This document shows, piece after piece, positions 6,805 through 13,283 of a DNA stretch of 34,881 nt (position 1 is the stretch's first letter; every line of letters starts with the position of its first letter). The notes under the pieces were generated by a model. That model ran no database searches, had not been told where the DNA came from, and was given only the letters and a program-made list of their open reading frames with translations. The position numbers were made by a program, and so were the translations under genes. Source of the DNA: Candidatus Peregrinibacteria bacterium (GTDB lineage: Bacteria > Patescibacteriota > Gracilibacteria > UM-FILTER-43-11). The stretch covers positions 1 through 34,881 of the forward strand of contig JAFGTE010000006.1 of the NCBI GenBank assembly GCA_016934215.1, written 5' to 3'.

Positions 6805-6810
6805 TATAAT
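6805..6810 (+). promoter_or_regulatory. -10 box for polX implying a leaderless message
   Basis: A perfect TATAAT ends exactly 6 bases before the ATG at 6817 (spacer TGCCTC), so transcription would begin at the A of the start codon. No convincing -35 is visible. An inverted repeat TGTAAA-gtga-TTTACA (6673-6688) lies further upstream in the same 188-base gap. Confidence 0.5.
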
Positions 6811-6816
6811 TGCCTC

Positions 6817-7773
6817 ATGAAAACCTATAATGAAGACTTTTACCGGCTTTTCCACGAAATTGCCGATCTGATGGCGATTTTGAGTGAAAACGGGTTTAAA
6901 ATCCGGGCGTATCGGGAGGCGGCCAGACGGATCAAGGAAGACATTCATCCGATTATCAAGAAGACGGCGTCCGCACAGGAGTTCATGAAGCTTCCCGGCA
7001 TTGGCGAAGCGATTGCCAAGAAGATGATGGAATATATTGAAACGGGCCAGATTGCTTTTTTGGAGAAGTTGCGAAAAAAGGTACCTAAGCCAGTGCGTGA
7101 ACTTTTGGCCCTTCCTCATCTGGGGCCGATTCGGGTGCGGGATCTTTATATCAATCTGGGGGTTAAGAATAAAAAAGATTTAATTAAAGCGGCAAAAAGC
7201 GGTGAAATCGATAAGCTTCCTGGTTTTGGAAAAAAATTGGTGGAATCGATTTTAGAAGCCATTGAAAAGGGGCAAAAAAAGAAAAAAAGACATGAACGGA
7301 GCGAAGTCGAACCCATTGCGAAGCAGCTCATCGGTATTTTAAAAAAAATGAAATCCGTAGAGACAGCTGAAGTCGCTGGCAGTTATCGGCGTGGCGCGCC
7401 CACCGTGGGTGATCTGGATATTCTGGTTATAGGCGATCTAAATAATGAAATATTTGAAAAAGCCGTACGTAAGGTGTTTCCTGATATCGCGATTCTGGGC
7501 AGTGGCGAAACAAAGATTTCTTTTGTCATCTTCCCAAATAACCTTCAAGTTGATATCCGGTTCCTGCCTAAAGAGAGCTATGGAGCCGCCCTGCTCTATT
7601 TCACCGGCAGTAAGGATTACAATGTGATGATGCGAAAAAAAGCGATTGAACTCGGTTATCTGCTCAATGAATATGCGCTTTTTAAAGACGGAGAATACTA
7701 TAAAGGTGCCACCGAGCAAGAGGTTTTTGAAGCGCTTGGCATGAAATATGTGGAACCGGCCAAAAGAAAGTAA
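6817..7773 (+). CDS. polX: Family X DNA polymerase lacking the PHP domain
   Basis: A 318-residue polymerase of the beta-like family, which fills short gaps in base-excision repair or end joining. Helix-hairpin-helix motifs are at LPGIGEA (59-65) and LPGFGKK (134-140). The nucleotidyl-transfer motif GSYRRGAPTVGDLDILV holds metal-binding D199 and D201; the third acidic residue is D246 in VDIRFL. GSKDYNVMMR (264-273) is the thumb-region substrate motif. Most bacterial PolX proteins carry a C-terminal PHP nuclease domain and reach about 570 residues; this one stops after the polymerase core. A 37-residue extension to a GTG at 6706 exists, but it lacks conserved features and the -10 box favours the ATG at 6817. 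Confidence 0.92.
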   Translation: MKTYNEDFYRLFHEIADLMAILSENGFKIRAYREAARRIKEDIHPIIKKTASAQEFMKLPGIGEAIAKKMMEYIETGQIAFLEKLRKKVPKPVRELLALPHLGPIRVRDLYINLGVKNKKDLIKAAKSGEIDKLPGFGKKLVESILEAIEKGQKKKKRHERSEVEPIAKQLIGILKKMKSVETAEVAGSYRRGAPTVGDLDILVIGDLNNEIFEKAVRKVFPDIAILGSGETKISFVIFPNNLQVDIRFLPKESYGAALLYFTGSKDYNVMMRKKAIELGYLLNEYALFKDGEYYKGATEQEVFEALGMKYVEPAKRK

Positions 7774-7822
7774 TAAGATAAAAATGCTGGAATACACGCT
7801 TTCTTGGCAGTCACTTTTTTTC

Positions 7823-7950
7823 TTAACAGCTTACATTAAGGGAGTCTTATATTTGTTCGGGTCGTGATCCGGACCTGCGGACACCCACCTGGTGACCAGG
7901 GGAATAATGTGGGCCAAGGGCGGTATTTTGGCTTGAAAGCTTGTTTTTTG
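7823..7950 (+). ncRNA. Possible structured RNA or leader
   Basis: The gap after polX holds three consecutive hairpins: TCCG-gacctg-CGGA (7868-7881), CCTGG-tga-CCAGG (7888-7900) and GGGCCAA-(10 bases)-TTGGCTT (7911-7934), followed by a T6 run (7944-7949). TTAACA (7823) and TATATT (7848-7853), 19 bases apart, could be a weak promoter. There is no plausible coding frame and it is more G/C-rich than its flanks. It does not match SRP RNA or another family I know. It might be a small RNA or only a terminated leader. Confidence 0.3.
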
Positions 7951-7969
7951 GCAAATTTTGGAGTATAAT
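7941..7969 (+). promoter_or_regulatory. Promoter of the FecR-cyclase operon
   Basis: TTGTTT (7941-7946), a 17-base spacer and a perfect TATAAT (7964-7969). The expected start near 7976 leaves about 12 leader bases before the ATG at 7988, with AGAAGG (7974-7979) at its edge. Confidence 0.5.
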
Positions 7970-7987
7970 TATAAGAAGGTCAATGAA

Positions 7988-8305
7988 ATGACTAACGACG
8001 AATTCAAAGATCATCTCAGGCAGTTTAAAAATTATTTAAAACCCGCGCTTTTTACGGTTCTGACAGAAAACGCGGATATTTTTTCAGAGGTAACGAAGCA
8101 GGAAATTGTCGATAAATTAACGGAGGCGGATAATCAGGTTAAGGAACTCCATGATTATCAGGAAAAAAGAAATAGTATTCTGCGAACCGGTCTCGAGACA
8201 ATTGACGGTATTTATTCAAAAGCTAAAATTCATTTTCAAAGTGTCATCAGCAAGCATAAAAAAGAAGAGTCGGCCAAGGCCGACCGTTTAATTTCTAATC
8301 TTTAA
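7988..8305 (+). CDS. Helical protein of unknown function, first gene of the FecR-cyclase operon
   Basis: A 105-residue soluble protein, predicted nearly all alpha-helical and rich in Glu and Lys, without membrane segment, signal peptide or Cys. The ATG at 7988 is chosen over the upstream in-frame TTG (7958) because AGAAGG lies 8 bases before it and the TTG would lie before the transcript start. The C-terminal half (about 45-100) looks like one long amphipathic helix or coiled coil. I recognise no family. The next gene follows its stop after 2 bases, so it shares an operon with the FecR and CHASE2-cyclase genes and may be part of that signalling module. Confidence 0.7.
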   Translation: MTNDEFKDHLRQFKNYLKPALFTVLTENADIFSEVTKQEIVDKLTEADNQVKELHDYQEKRNSILRTGLETIDGIYSKAKIHFQSVISKHKKEESAKADRLISNL

Positions 8306-8307
8306 AC

Positions 8308-8652
8308 ATGGCGTTTCGGGAAACTTTCAAAGCAACATCAGAGGGAGTGGAATTGAATCAGGACATCTTCGCAGAAGGTAAAAAACTGGAAGATTCATTG
8401 AGTTCAAAAGTAAATGAGGCAAAAAAGCGGCTGGCTGAAATGAGTGATGCCATAAAGGAAGAGGTGGGCAGCAATGAACTGAAAGCTGCCAGTGAGGCCG
8501 TATCACAGGAATTGAACGACAGCATACCACCTCAGTTCCGGGCTGAATATGAAGCGGCTGCAAACGGCGCCGAAGCAGCCGAACTGATTCAGAAACATAT
8601 TCTTGAAAAAGCCAATAACTTTATTGCTCAAAAAATGGAGGGCATTGTATAA
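8308..8652 (+). CDS. Small Ala/Glu-rich helical protein of unknown function
   Basis: A 114-residue soluble protein, strongly helical and rich in Ala and Glu (for example NGAEAAELIQKHI), with no membrane segment or Cys. It begins 2 bases after the preceding stop and lacks its own Shine-Dalgarno sequence, so translation is probably coupled. I recognise no family. Its position between another small helical protein and the FecR protein suggests a shared function, but the sequence does not reveal one. A TATAAT (8648-8653) overlaps its stop codon and could give the FecR gene an internal promoter. Confidence 0.65.
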   Translation: MAFRETFKATSEGVELNQDIFAEGKKLEDSLSSKVNEAKKRLAEMSDAIKEEVGSNELKAASEAVSQELNDSIPPQFRAEYEAAANGAEAAELIQKHILEKANNFIAQKMEGIV

Positions 8653-8676
8653 TGTGTGCACAATTTTAATGTGCAT
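8648..8676 (+). promoter_or_regulatory. Possible internal promoter and operator before the FecR gene
   Basis: TATAAT (8648-8653) overlaps the previous stop codon. It is followed by the perfect palindrome TGTGCACA (8655-8662) and the near-palindrome AATGTGCATATT, giving two TGTGCA sites 15 bases apart. The arrangement resembles a repressor site over a transcript start, but is only suggestive. Confidence 0.3.
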
Positions 8677-8679
8677 ATT

Positions 8680-10035
8680 ATGATGAAAAAGAAGGTGCTT
8701 ATTCCTGTCATTGCTTTAGCGGTGCTTGCGGCAGGAGCTATCGTTTATTTTTCAGTGGCAGGTCCTGGCGGTACAGGAAGTGATAATTTACTGGTGCCAA
8801 CAGCGGCCGCGGATGTTTATGAAGAAAACAATCGCCTGGAAGTCATACAGGGAACGGTTACTATTACAAGAGTATCCGGTGATGAGGAAGAAGTAACCAC
8901 TGAAACCACCGTGGACGTGGGAGATACTATTAAAGTAAGTTCTGATGGCAGAGCCACGCTTTACTGGTTTGATCATTCCATCAGCCGATTAGCCGGTGAC
9001 ACCAAGCTGACGATTGATCAGGCGGCTTACAACCCGGAGAACATCAATGAAACCGATATCAGTTTTGAGGTGATCAGCGGAGAGGTCTGGTCAAAAGTAC
9101 AGGCAATTGTGGATGAAGATTCTGAATTTTTAAGTTATACAGGGAATGTAGTGGCCGGCGTTCGCGGTTCTGTTTATAACCATTTGGTCAACGGTGAAGT
9201 GATTAAGATTGATTCTGTTGCTCATGCGCTCAGGGTGGGTGATGAAACACTGACAGGCGGTCAGCAGGGTATTTTCAACACCAAGACTGGCGAGCTTTCT
9301 GAAAAGAAAGAAATTCCTGAGGATCGTAAGATGAACTCTTGGTATATGCAGAATCTGGAAGAAGATAAAATCGCTCACTATCAGATGATGGCTATGATGA
9401 TGGAACGGCTGCGGGGCGCTATGGGGGCCATGCCCGGAGAACCTGATTTTGAAGACCAACTGGCTAAATTGGATGCATTCATGAATTCGGATGCTAGTCC
9501 TGCTGAAAAAGCAGCTGTCCGGGCTAAGATTGTAGCTCTGGTCAGAGCACTTGATGTAGCCCCTGATGACAAACTATTCCGTTTCCGGGAAATATTACAA
9601 AAGAAACTGATCGACTGGGAACCTAATCAGCACAGAAAGCAATTTTTGATGAAAAAACAAATTGAAGGAAGGCTTTTTGCACTTTATGACTGGGTCAGCA
9701 ATAACGACCCTTCTTCTGAGGAAGTGAAAGCATTTCTTATAAAGTTCAGAGGAATGCTTGGAGACAAAAATGAATTTTTTGAGCAAAATCCGGAACTGAT
9801 CAGACTGGTGGAAAGTATTATTGCCATTCTTGAGGAAAAGATGCCTGAGGTTATGGAGAGTATGGACTTCCTGCACAAAATCGATGCCATGAATGGGGAA
9901 GAATCTGCTGACGAGCCGGTTAATCGATCTGCGCCAATCAACAGCATTAATTTGCTTAACGTAACCCCTTCCACAGAGTCCCCGGAGGTAATTAATAAAG
10001 AGGCTCCTTTTCATCAGGGTGAATCTAACGTTTAA
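8680..10035 (+). CDS. Membrane-anchored FecR-domain protein
   Basis: A 451-residue protein with one N-terminal transmembrane segment (about residues 6-24) and the rest outside the membrane. A FecR domain follows (about 45-180): VIQGTVTITRV, a VDVGDTIKVSSDGRATLYW segment and VVAGVRGSVY, which is the typical G-x-R-G-S end of the fold. The C-terminal 230 residues are helical, charged and unassigned. FecR domains sense extracellular or periplasmic signals and pass them to partner proteins. Here the next gene, starting directly after the stop codon, encodes a CHASE2 adenylate cyclase, so signalling to the cyclase is likely. The frame extends to a GTG at 8656; ATG at 8680 (or 8683) fits the membrane segment better. 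Confidence 0.8.
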   Translation: MMKKKVLIPVIALAVLAAGAIVYFSVAGPGGTGSDNLLVPTAAADVYEENNRLEVIQGTVTITRVSGDEEEVTTETTVDVGDTIKVSSDGRATLYWFDHSISRLAGDTKLTIDQAAYNPENINETDISFEVISGEVWSKVQAIVDEDSEFLSYTGNVVAGVRGSVYNHLVNGEVIKIDSVAHALRVGDETLTGGQQGIFNTKTGELSEKKEIPEDRKMNSWYMQNLEEDKIAHYQMMAMMMERLRGAMGAMPGEPDFEDQLAKLDAFMNSDASPAEKAAVRAKIVALVRALDVAPDDKLFRFREILQKKLIDWEPNQHRKQFLMKKQIEGRLFALYDWVSNNDPSSEEVKAFLIKFRGMLGDKNEFFEQNPELIRLVESIIAILEEKMPEVMESMDFLHKIDAMNGEESADEPVNRSAPINSINLLNVTPSTESPEVINKEAPFHQGESNV

Positions 10036-12084
10036 ATGAAAAGAACTCAGCGTAATAAAATCTTATTCGGCCTTCTGGCCTCTATTGTGCTCAGCATGCT
10101 ATTTTTGGGCATGATGCAGCGCAATCTGCTTTCCACCCTGCACCTGAAAATCAGTAATTTTTTGTATTATCAGGCAGAAAATGAAACTTTGGAAGATATT
10201 GTGATTGTGGCGATTGATGATAGAGCGTTTGAGATCGTAAATGCCAGTGAGCTTGGCACGCTGCAGTTTAATAAAGCTGCTTACGCCCAAGTGATTGAAA
10301 ATCTGGAGGCGGCTGGTGCTAAAGTAATTGGAGTGGATGTGATTTTATCTGAAGCAAGCAGCGAGGAAGATGAGGCGGCTTTAATTGAAACACTCGGTAA
10401 GTATGACAATGTGATTCTGGCAGCAGAACCCAAGACTCCGTTGACCACTGGCTTGAAGCCGCTGCCTCAGTTCAGCGAAGTCCATCCGGAAAATCTGGGA
10501 GCGATTCTGTTTGAGCCCGATAAAGATAATATGGTGCGCCGGCAACATCTGTTTTTTGAAGATGAAGCAGCTTCGCAGTCTTTTGCTTTACGGATTGTTA
10601 AGAAATATTTGGATTTACTGGACGAGGATGGACAGCACATTAAAGATGGTTATCAGCTGATGCCTTTTTCTGTGCGGGTGGGAAATAAAAAATTCGATCC
10701 TATCGTGCTGCCGACCAGAGATGATCGGCTGATGATCAATTTTTTCGGGGCACCGGGCAGTTTTGATTCGATTTCATTTGCCGATGTTTATGAAAATAAT
10801 TACACGGAACGCCGATCAGGTCGCGAGCTGAACCTGCAAGATAAAATTGTCCTCATTGGGGAAATGGGAACGGGACTTCATGATGAGCAGTATGTGCCGC
10901 TTTCCTTTGGCCGTGCGATGTCAGGGGTGGAAATTCATGCCAATACGATTCAGACGATTCTGTCACAAAGATTCCTGGTGAACCAATCCGATTTGGGTAA
11001 ACAGATTATCGTGGTTGCCGCTATTTTATTGGGTATGTTGCTCTTTTTAACTTTGAGCGTGGGGCTTTCAGTATTCTTGTTTTTTGTGGGTGTGATGGCT
11101 TACCTGGTGACGACCTGGATTGTCTTTGAATATGGAATTGTTTTAAATACGTTTTATCCTTACCTGACTTTTTTTGCCACTTTAGTAGTTGCCTATTTAT
11201 ATCGTTATTTCACTGAAGCCCGCGCTCTGATAAAAACGGAACATGCTTTCGGAAGATATGTGAATGAAGATGTGGTGAAAGAGATTTTGGAGAATCCGGA
11301 GTATTTGAAATTAGGAGGTGATCAAAAAACACTCACCGTGTTCTTTTCGGATATTGTAGGTTTTACCAGTATTTCTGAAAAACTGACGCCACGGGAACTG
11401 GTGACTCGGCTCAATGAGTATTTTGACCGAATGAGTAAGGTCATTCTTGATTACCGTGGTACCCTTGATAAATTTGTGGGCGATGCGATCATCGCTTTTT
11501 GGGGCGCTCCGACCAAACAGCCCCGGCATGCTGAAAGGGCTTGTCTGGCGGCTCTGGATTATATGGAAGAACTGAAAAAGTTTAAGCATAAATGGAAAGC
11601 GCGCATCGGAATTCATACAGGCCCTATGATTGTAGGCAATGTGGGTTCGACTAAAAGATTTGATTATACGGTGATTGGAGATGTCGTAAACTTGGGGGCC
11701 CGTCTGGAAACAGCTAACAAATTCTTTGGTACCAACATTCTAATTTCAGAGGAAACTTATAAGGCTGCAAGATCAGCCATTGAAGCGCGAGAAATTGATT
11801 TTATTACAGTGAAAGGCAAAACCAAACCAGTGCGTGTTTTCGAATTGCTGGCCAAAAAGGGTAAACTCACAAAGGGCAGACAAGAACTGATAAAAATTTT
11901 TGCGGAGGGACTTAAAGCTTACCGCGCACAAAAATGGGCTGAGGCCGAAAAGTATTTTAAGGCTGTACAAAAACTCGATAAAAACGATGGTCCCAGTAAG
12001 GTTTATTTAAAGCGATGTAAAGGACTCAAGAAAATGAAACTGTCTAAAAATTGGAATGGTGTTTTTGAGCTCACCGAAAAATAG
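10036..12084 (+). CDS. CHASE2-domain class III adenylate cyclase
   Basis: A 682-residue membrane cyclase that should make cAMP in response to an external signal. It has a first transmembrane segment (about 10-27), an extracytoplasmic CHASE2 domain (about 35-315, with VIVAIDDRAF at 56-65), three further membrane segments (about 322-390) and a cyclase domain (about 430-585). Metal ligands are D439 (FSDIVGFT) and D483 (VGDAIIAFWG). The adenine-specifying pair is K479 and D543, and transition-state residues N552 and R556 are present, so it looks catalytically complete and ATP-specific. The C-terminal 90 residues resemble a TPR-like helical pair. The ATG directly follows the stop of the FecR gene. 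Confidence 0.9.
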   Translation: MKRTQRNKILFGLLASIVLSMLFLGMMQRNLLSTLHLKISNFLYYQAENETLEDIVIVAIDDRAFEIVNASELGTLQFNKAAYAQVIENLEAAGAKVIGVDVILSEASSEEDEAALIETLGKYDNVILAAEPKTPLTTGLKPLPQFSEVHPENLGAILFEPDKDNMVRRQHLFFEDEAASQSFALRIVKKYLDLLDEDGQHIKDGYQLMPFSVRVGNKKFDPIVLPTRDDRLMINFFGAPGSFDSISFADVYENNYTERRSGRELNLQDKIVLIGEMGTGLHDEQYVPLSFGRAMSGVEIHANTIQTILSQRFLVNQSDLGKQIIVVAAILLGMLLFLTLSVGLSVFLFFVGVMAYLVTTWIVFEYGIVLNTFYPYLTFFATLVVAYLYRYFTEARALIKTEHAFGRYVNEDVVKEILENPEYLKLGGDQKTLTVFFSDIVGFTSISEKLTPRELVTRLNEYFDRMSKVILDYRGTLDKFVGDAIIAFWGAPTKQPRHAERACLAALDYMEELKKFKHKWKARIGIHTGPMIVGNVGSTKRFDYTVIGDVVNLGARLETANKFFGTNILISEETYKAARSAIEAREIDFITVKGKTKPVRVFELLAKKGKLTKGRQELIKIFAEGLKAYRAQKWAEAEKYFKAVQKLDKNDGPSKVYLKRCKGLKKMKLSKNWNGVFELTEK

Positions 12085-12111
12085 AGTAAGTAATCCATAT
12101 TTCTTTTTGTT

Positions 12112-12131
12112 AACATTGTCCGGACAATGTT
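12112..12131. repeat. Perfect 20-base palindrome between convergent genes
   Basis: AACATTGTCCGGACAATGTT reads identically on both strands. A third half-site CATTGT (12136-12141) pairs with the ACAATG of the palindrome (spacer TTCCAG), and a weaker CAAT follows after TGGGG. No T run follows on either strand as in a normal terminator, so a protein site or an unusual bidirectional terminator are both possible. Confidence 0.6.
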
Positions 12132-12174
12132 CCAGCATTGTTGGGGCAATATCGTATTTTTGAACAGATGACTC

Positions 12175-13185
12175 CTAATTGAATTTCTTAATAAATTCTT
12201 CTTTTTGCTTGATTTCACCTAAAGTAACCAGGATGTCACCGGCTTCCATGGTGATTTCAGCGCGGGGGTTGCAGATGTAGTCTTCAGCGTTTTTTTTGCG
12301 GATGGCGATGACGGAAAGGCCTGTTTCTTCAGCTTCCTGAGCCTCCTGGAATTTTTTGCCGATTAGTTTGGAGTTGTCAGAAAGTGTTACCTCTTCAAAA
12401 CGCGTGGCCCCCTGACCGCGAAGCAAGGTGTCGAGGAAAGTGACCACACTGGGCCGGATCATAACTGAGGCAATGCGAAGGCCGCCGATCTGAGAAGGTG
12501 AAATAGTTTCGTCCGCACCGGCTTTGAGCATTTTTTCTTTGGCGCCAGGCCGGATAACTTTGGCGGCGATTCTGAGTTTTGAGTTCAGACCGCGGGCTGA
12601 AATAACTAAAAAAAGATTGTCCTGATCATCGGGCAGTGCCGCTACCAAGCCTTTAGCTTTTTCAATGCCCGCTTTTTTAAGCACCTTATCTAAAGTCGGG
12701 TCATCATCGATATATAAAAATTTATAATCGGCCTCAAGTTTCTGACATGCTTCTGTCGATGGCTCAATGACCACAAAAGGGGTATTCGTTTTTATAAACT
12801 CATCAATGATATGGCGGCTGACATTGTCGATACCGCAGATAATAAAGTGATCTTTCAGATCAGCGATAGATTTATCCATCTTTTTAAATTTAATGATATC
12901 TTTTAATTCACCCTCTACAAACAGGGCAGATAAAGTGGCAAAAAAGTAGCCGGCGGCTACGATTGAAAAAATATTGATCAGGGTGGCAAACAGCTTTCCC
13001 TGCGTACTTTCGGGCACGACCGTATCGAACCAGTCTCCGAAGGCGGTGCGGATAAAGGCATAATATCCCTGAAGCGGACTCCAGTTTTCGGTTAAATAAA
13101 AACCGATGATCGTAATGACCATCATGCCGATAAAGACGAGGGCCGGCCCGCTGATTTTTCGCCAAAAGTGCTGTTCGGTTCTCAT
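12175..13185 (-). CDS. Two-span ion channel with RCK (TrkA-N/TrkA-C) domains, atypical selectivity filter
   Basis: A 336-residue protein with the plan of MthK-type channels: membrane segment 1 (about 13-31), pore loop (40-58), membrane segment 2 (about 63-90), an RCK N-domain of Rossmann type (about 112-235) and a TrkA-C domain (about 250-330). Such channels gate K+ flow with a cytoplasmic ring of RCK domains. Two features are odd. The expected TVGYGD filter is replaced by RTAFGDWFD, and the Rossmann glycine loop reads CGIDNVSRH instead of GxGxxG. Ion selectivity and ligand are therefore uncertain. The frame extends to a TTG at 13239, but the ATG at 13185 lies after the promoter (TTGTCA, 17 bases, TATAAT) and has AAGG before it. 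Confidence 0.8.
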   Translation of the reverse strand: MRTEQHFWRKISGPALVFIGMMVITIIGFYLTENWSPLQGYYAFIRTAFGDWFDTVVPESTQGKLFATLINIFSIVAAGYFFATLSALFVEGELKDIIKFKKMDKSIADLKDHFIICGIDNVSRHIIDEFIKTNTPFVVIEPSTEACQKLEADYKFLYIDDDPTLDKVLKKAGIEKAKGLVAALPDDQDNLFLVISARGLNSKLRIAAKVIRPGAKEKMLKAGADETISPSQIGGLRIASVMIRPSVVTFLDTLLRGQGATRFEEVTLSDNSKLIGKKFQEAQEAEETGLSVIAIRKKNAEDYICNPRAEITMEAGDILVTLGEIKQKEEFIKKFN

Positions 13186-13210
13186 GGGCGCCTTGAATAG
13201 GAGCACAAGC

Positions 13211-13260
13211 ATTATACAGGGGGCTTCCTTTGTTGACAAACCTTAGTTTCTGTGTAGAAT
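13211..13260. promoter_or_regulatory. Back-to-back promoters sharing their -35 bases
   Basis: Plus strand: TTGACA (13233-13238), 16-base spacer, TAGAAT (13255-13260) with an upstream TGTG. Minus strand: TTGTCA (13239-13234), 17-base spacer, TATAAT (13216-13211). The two -35 hexamers overlap by five bases, so polymerase can occupy only one direction at a time. It drives the channel gene leftward and the second cyclase rightward. Confidence 0.7.
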
Positions 13261-13283
13261 AAATGGCCTTAGTCCTGATAAAA

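Noticed and set aside
6706-6816. N-terminal extension of polX from a GTG
   Set aside because: The extra 37 residues carry no polymerase feature, and the perfect -10 box lies inside them, so they are probably not transcribed as coding sequence.
7840-7950. SRP (4.5S) RNA, because one strand contains AGGTCCGGA
   Set aside because: The essential GGAAGGAAGCAGCC apical part does not follow, and the flanks do not form the long SRP stem.
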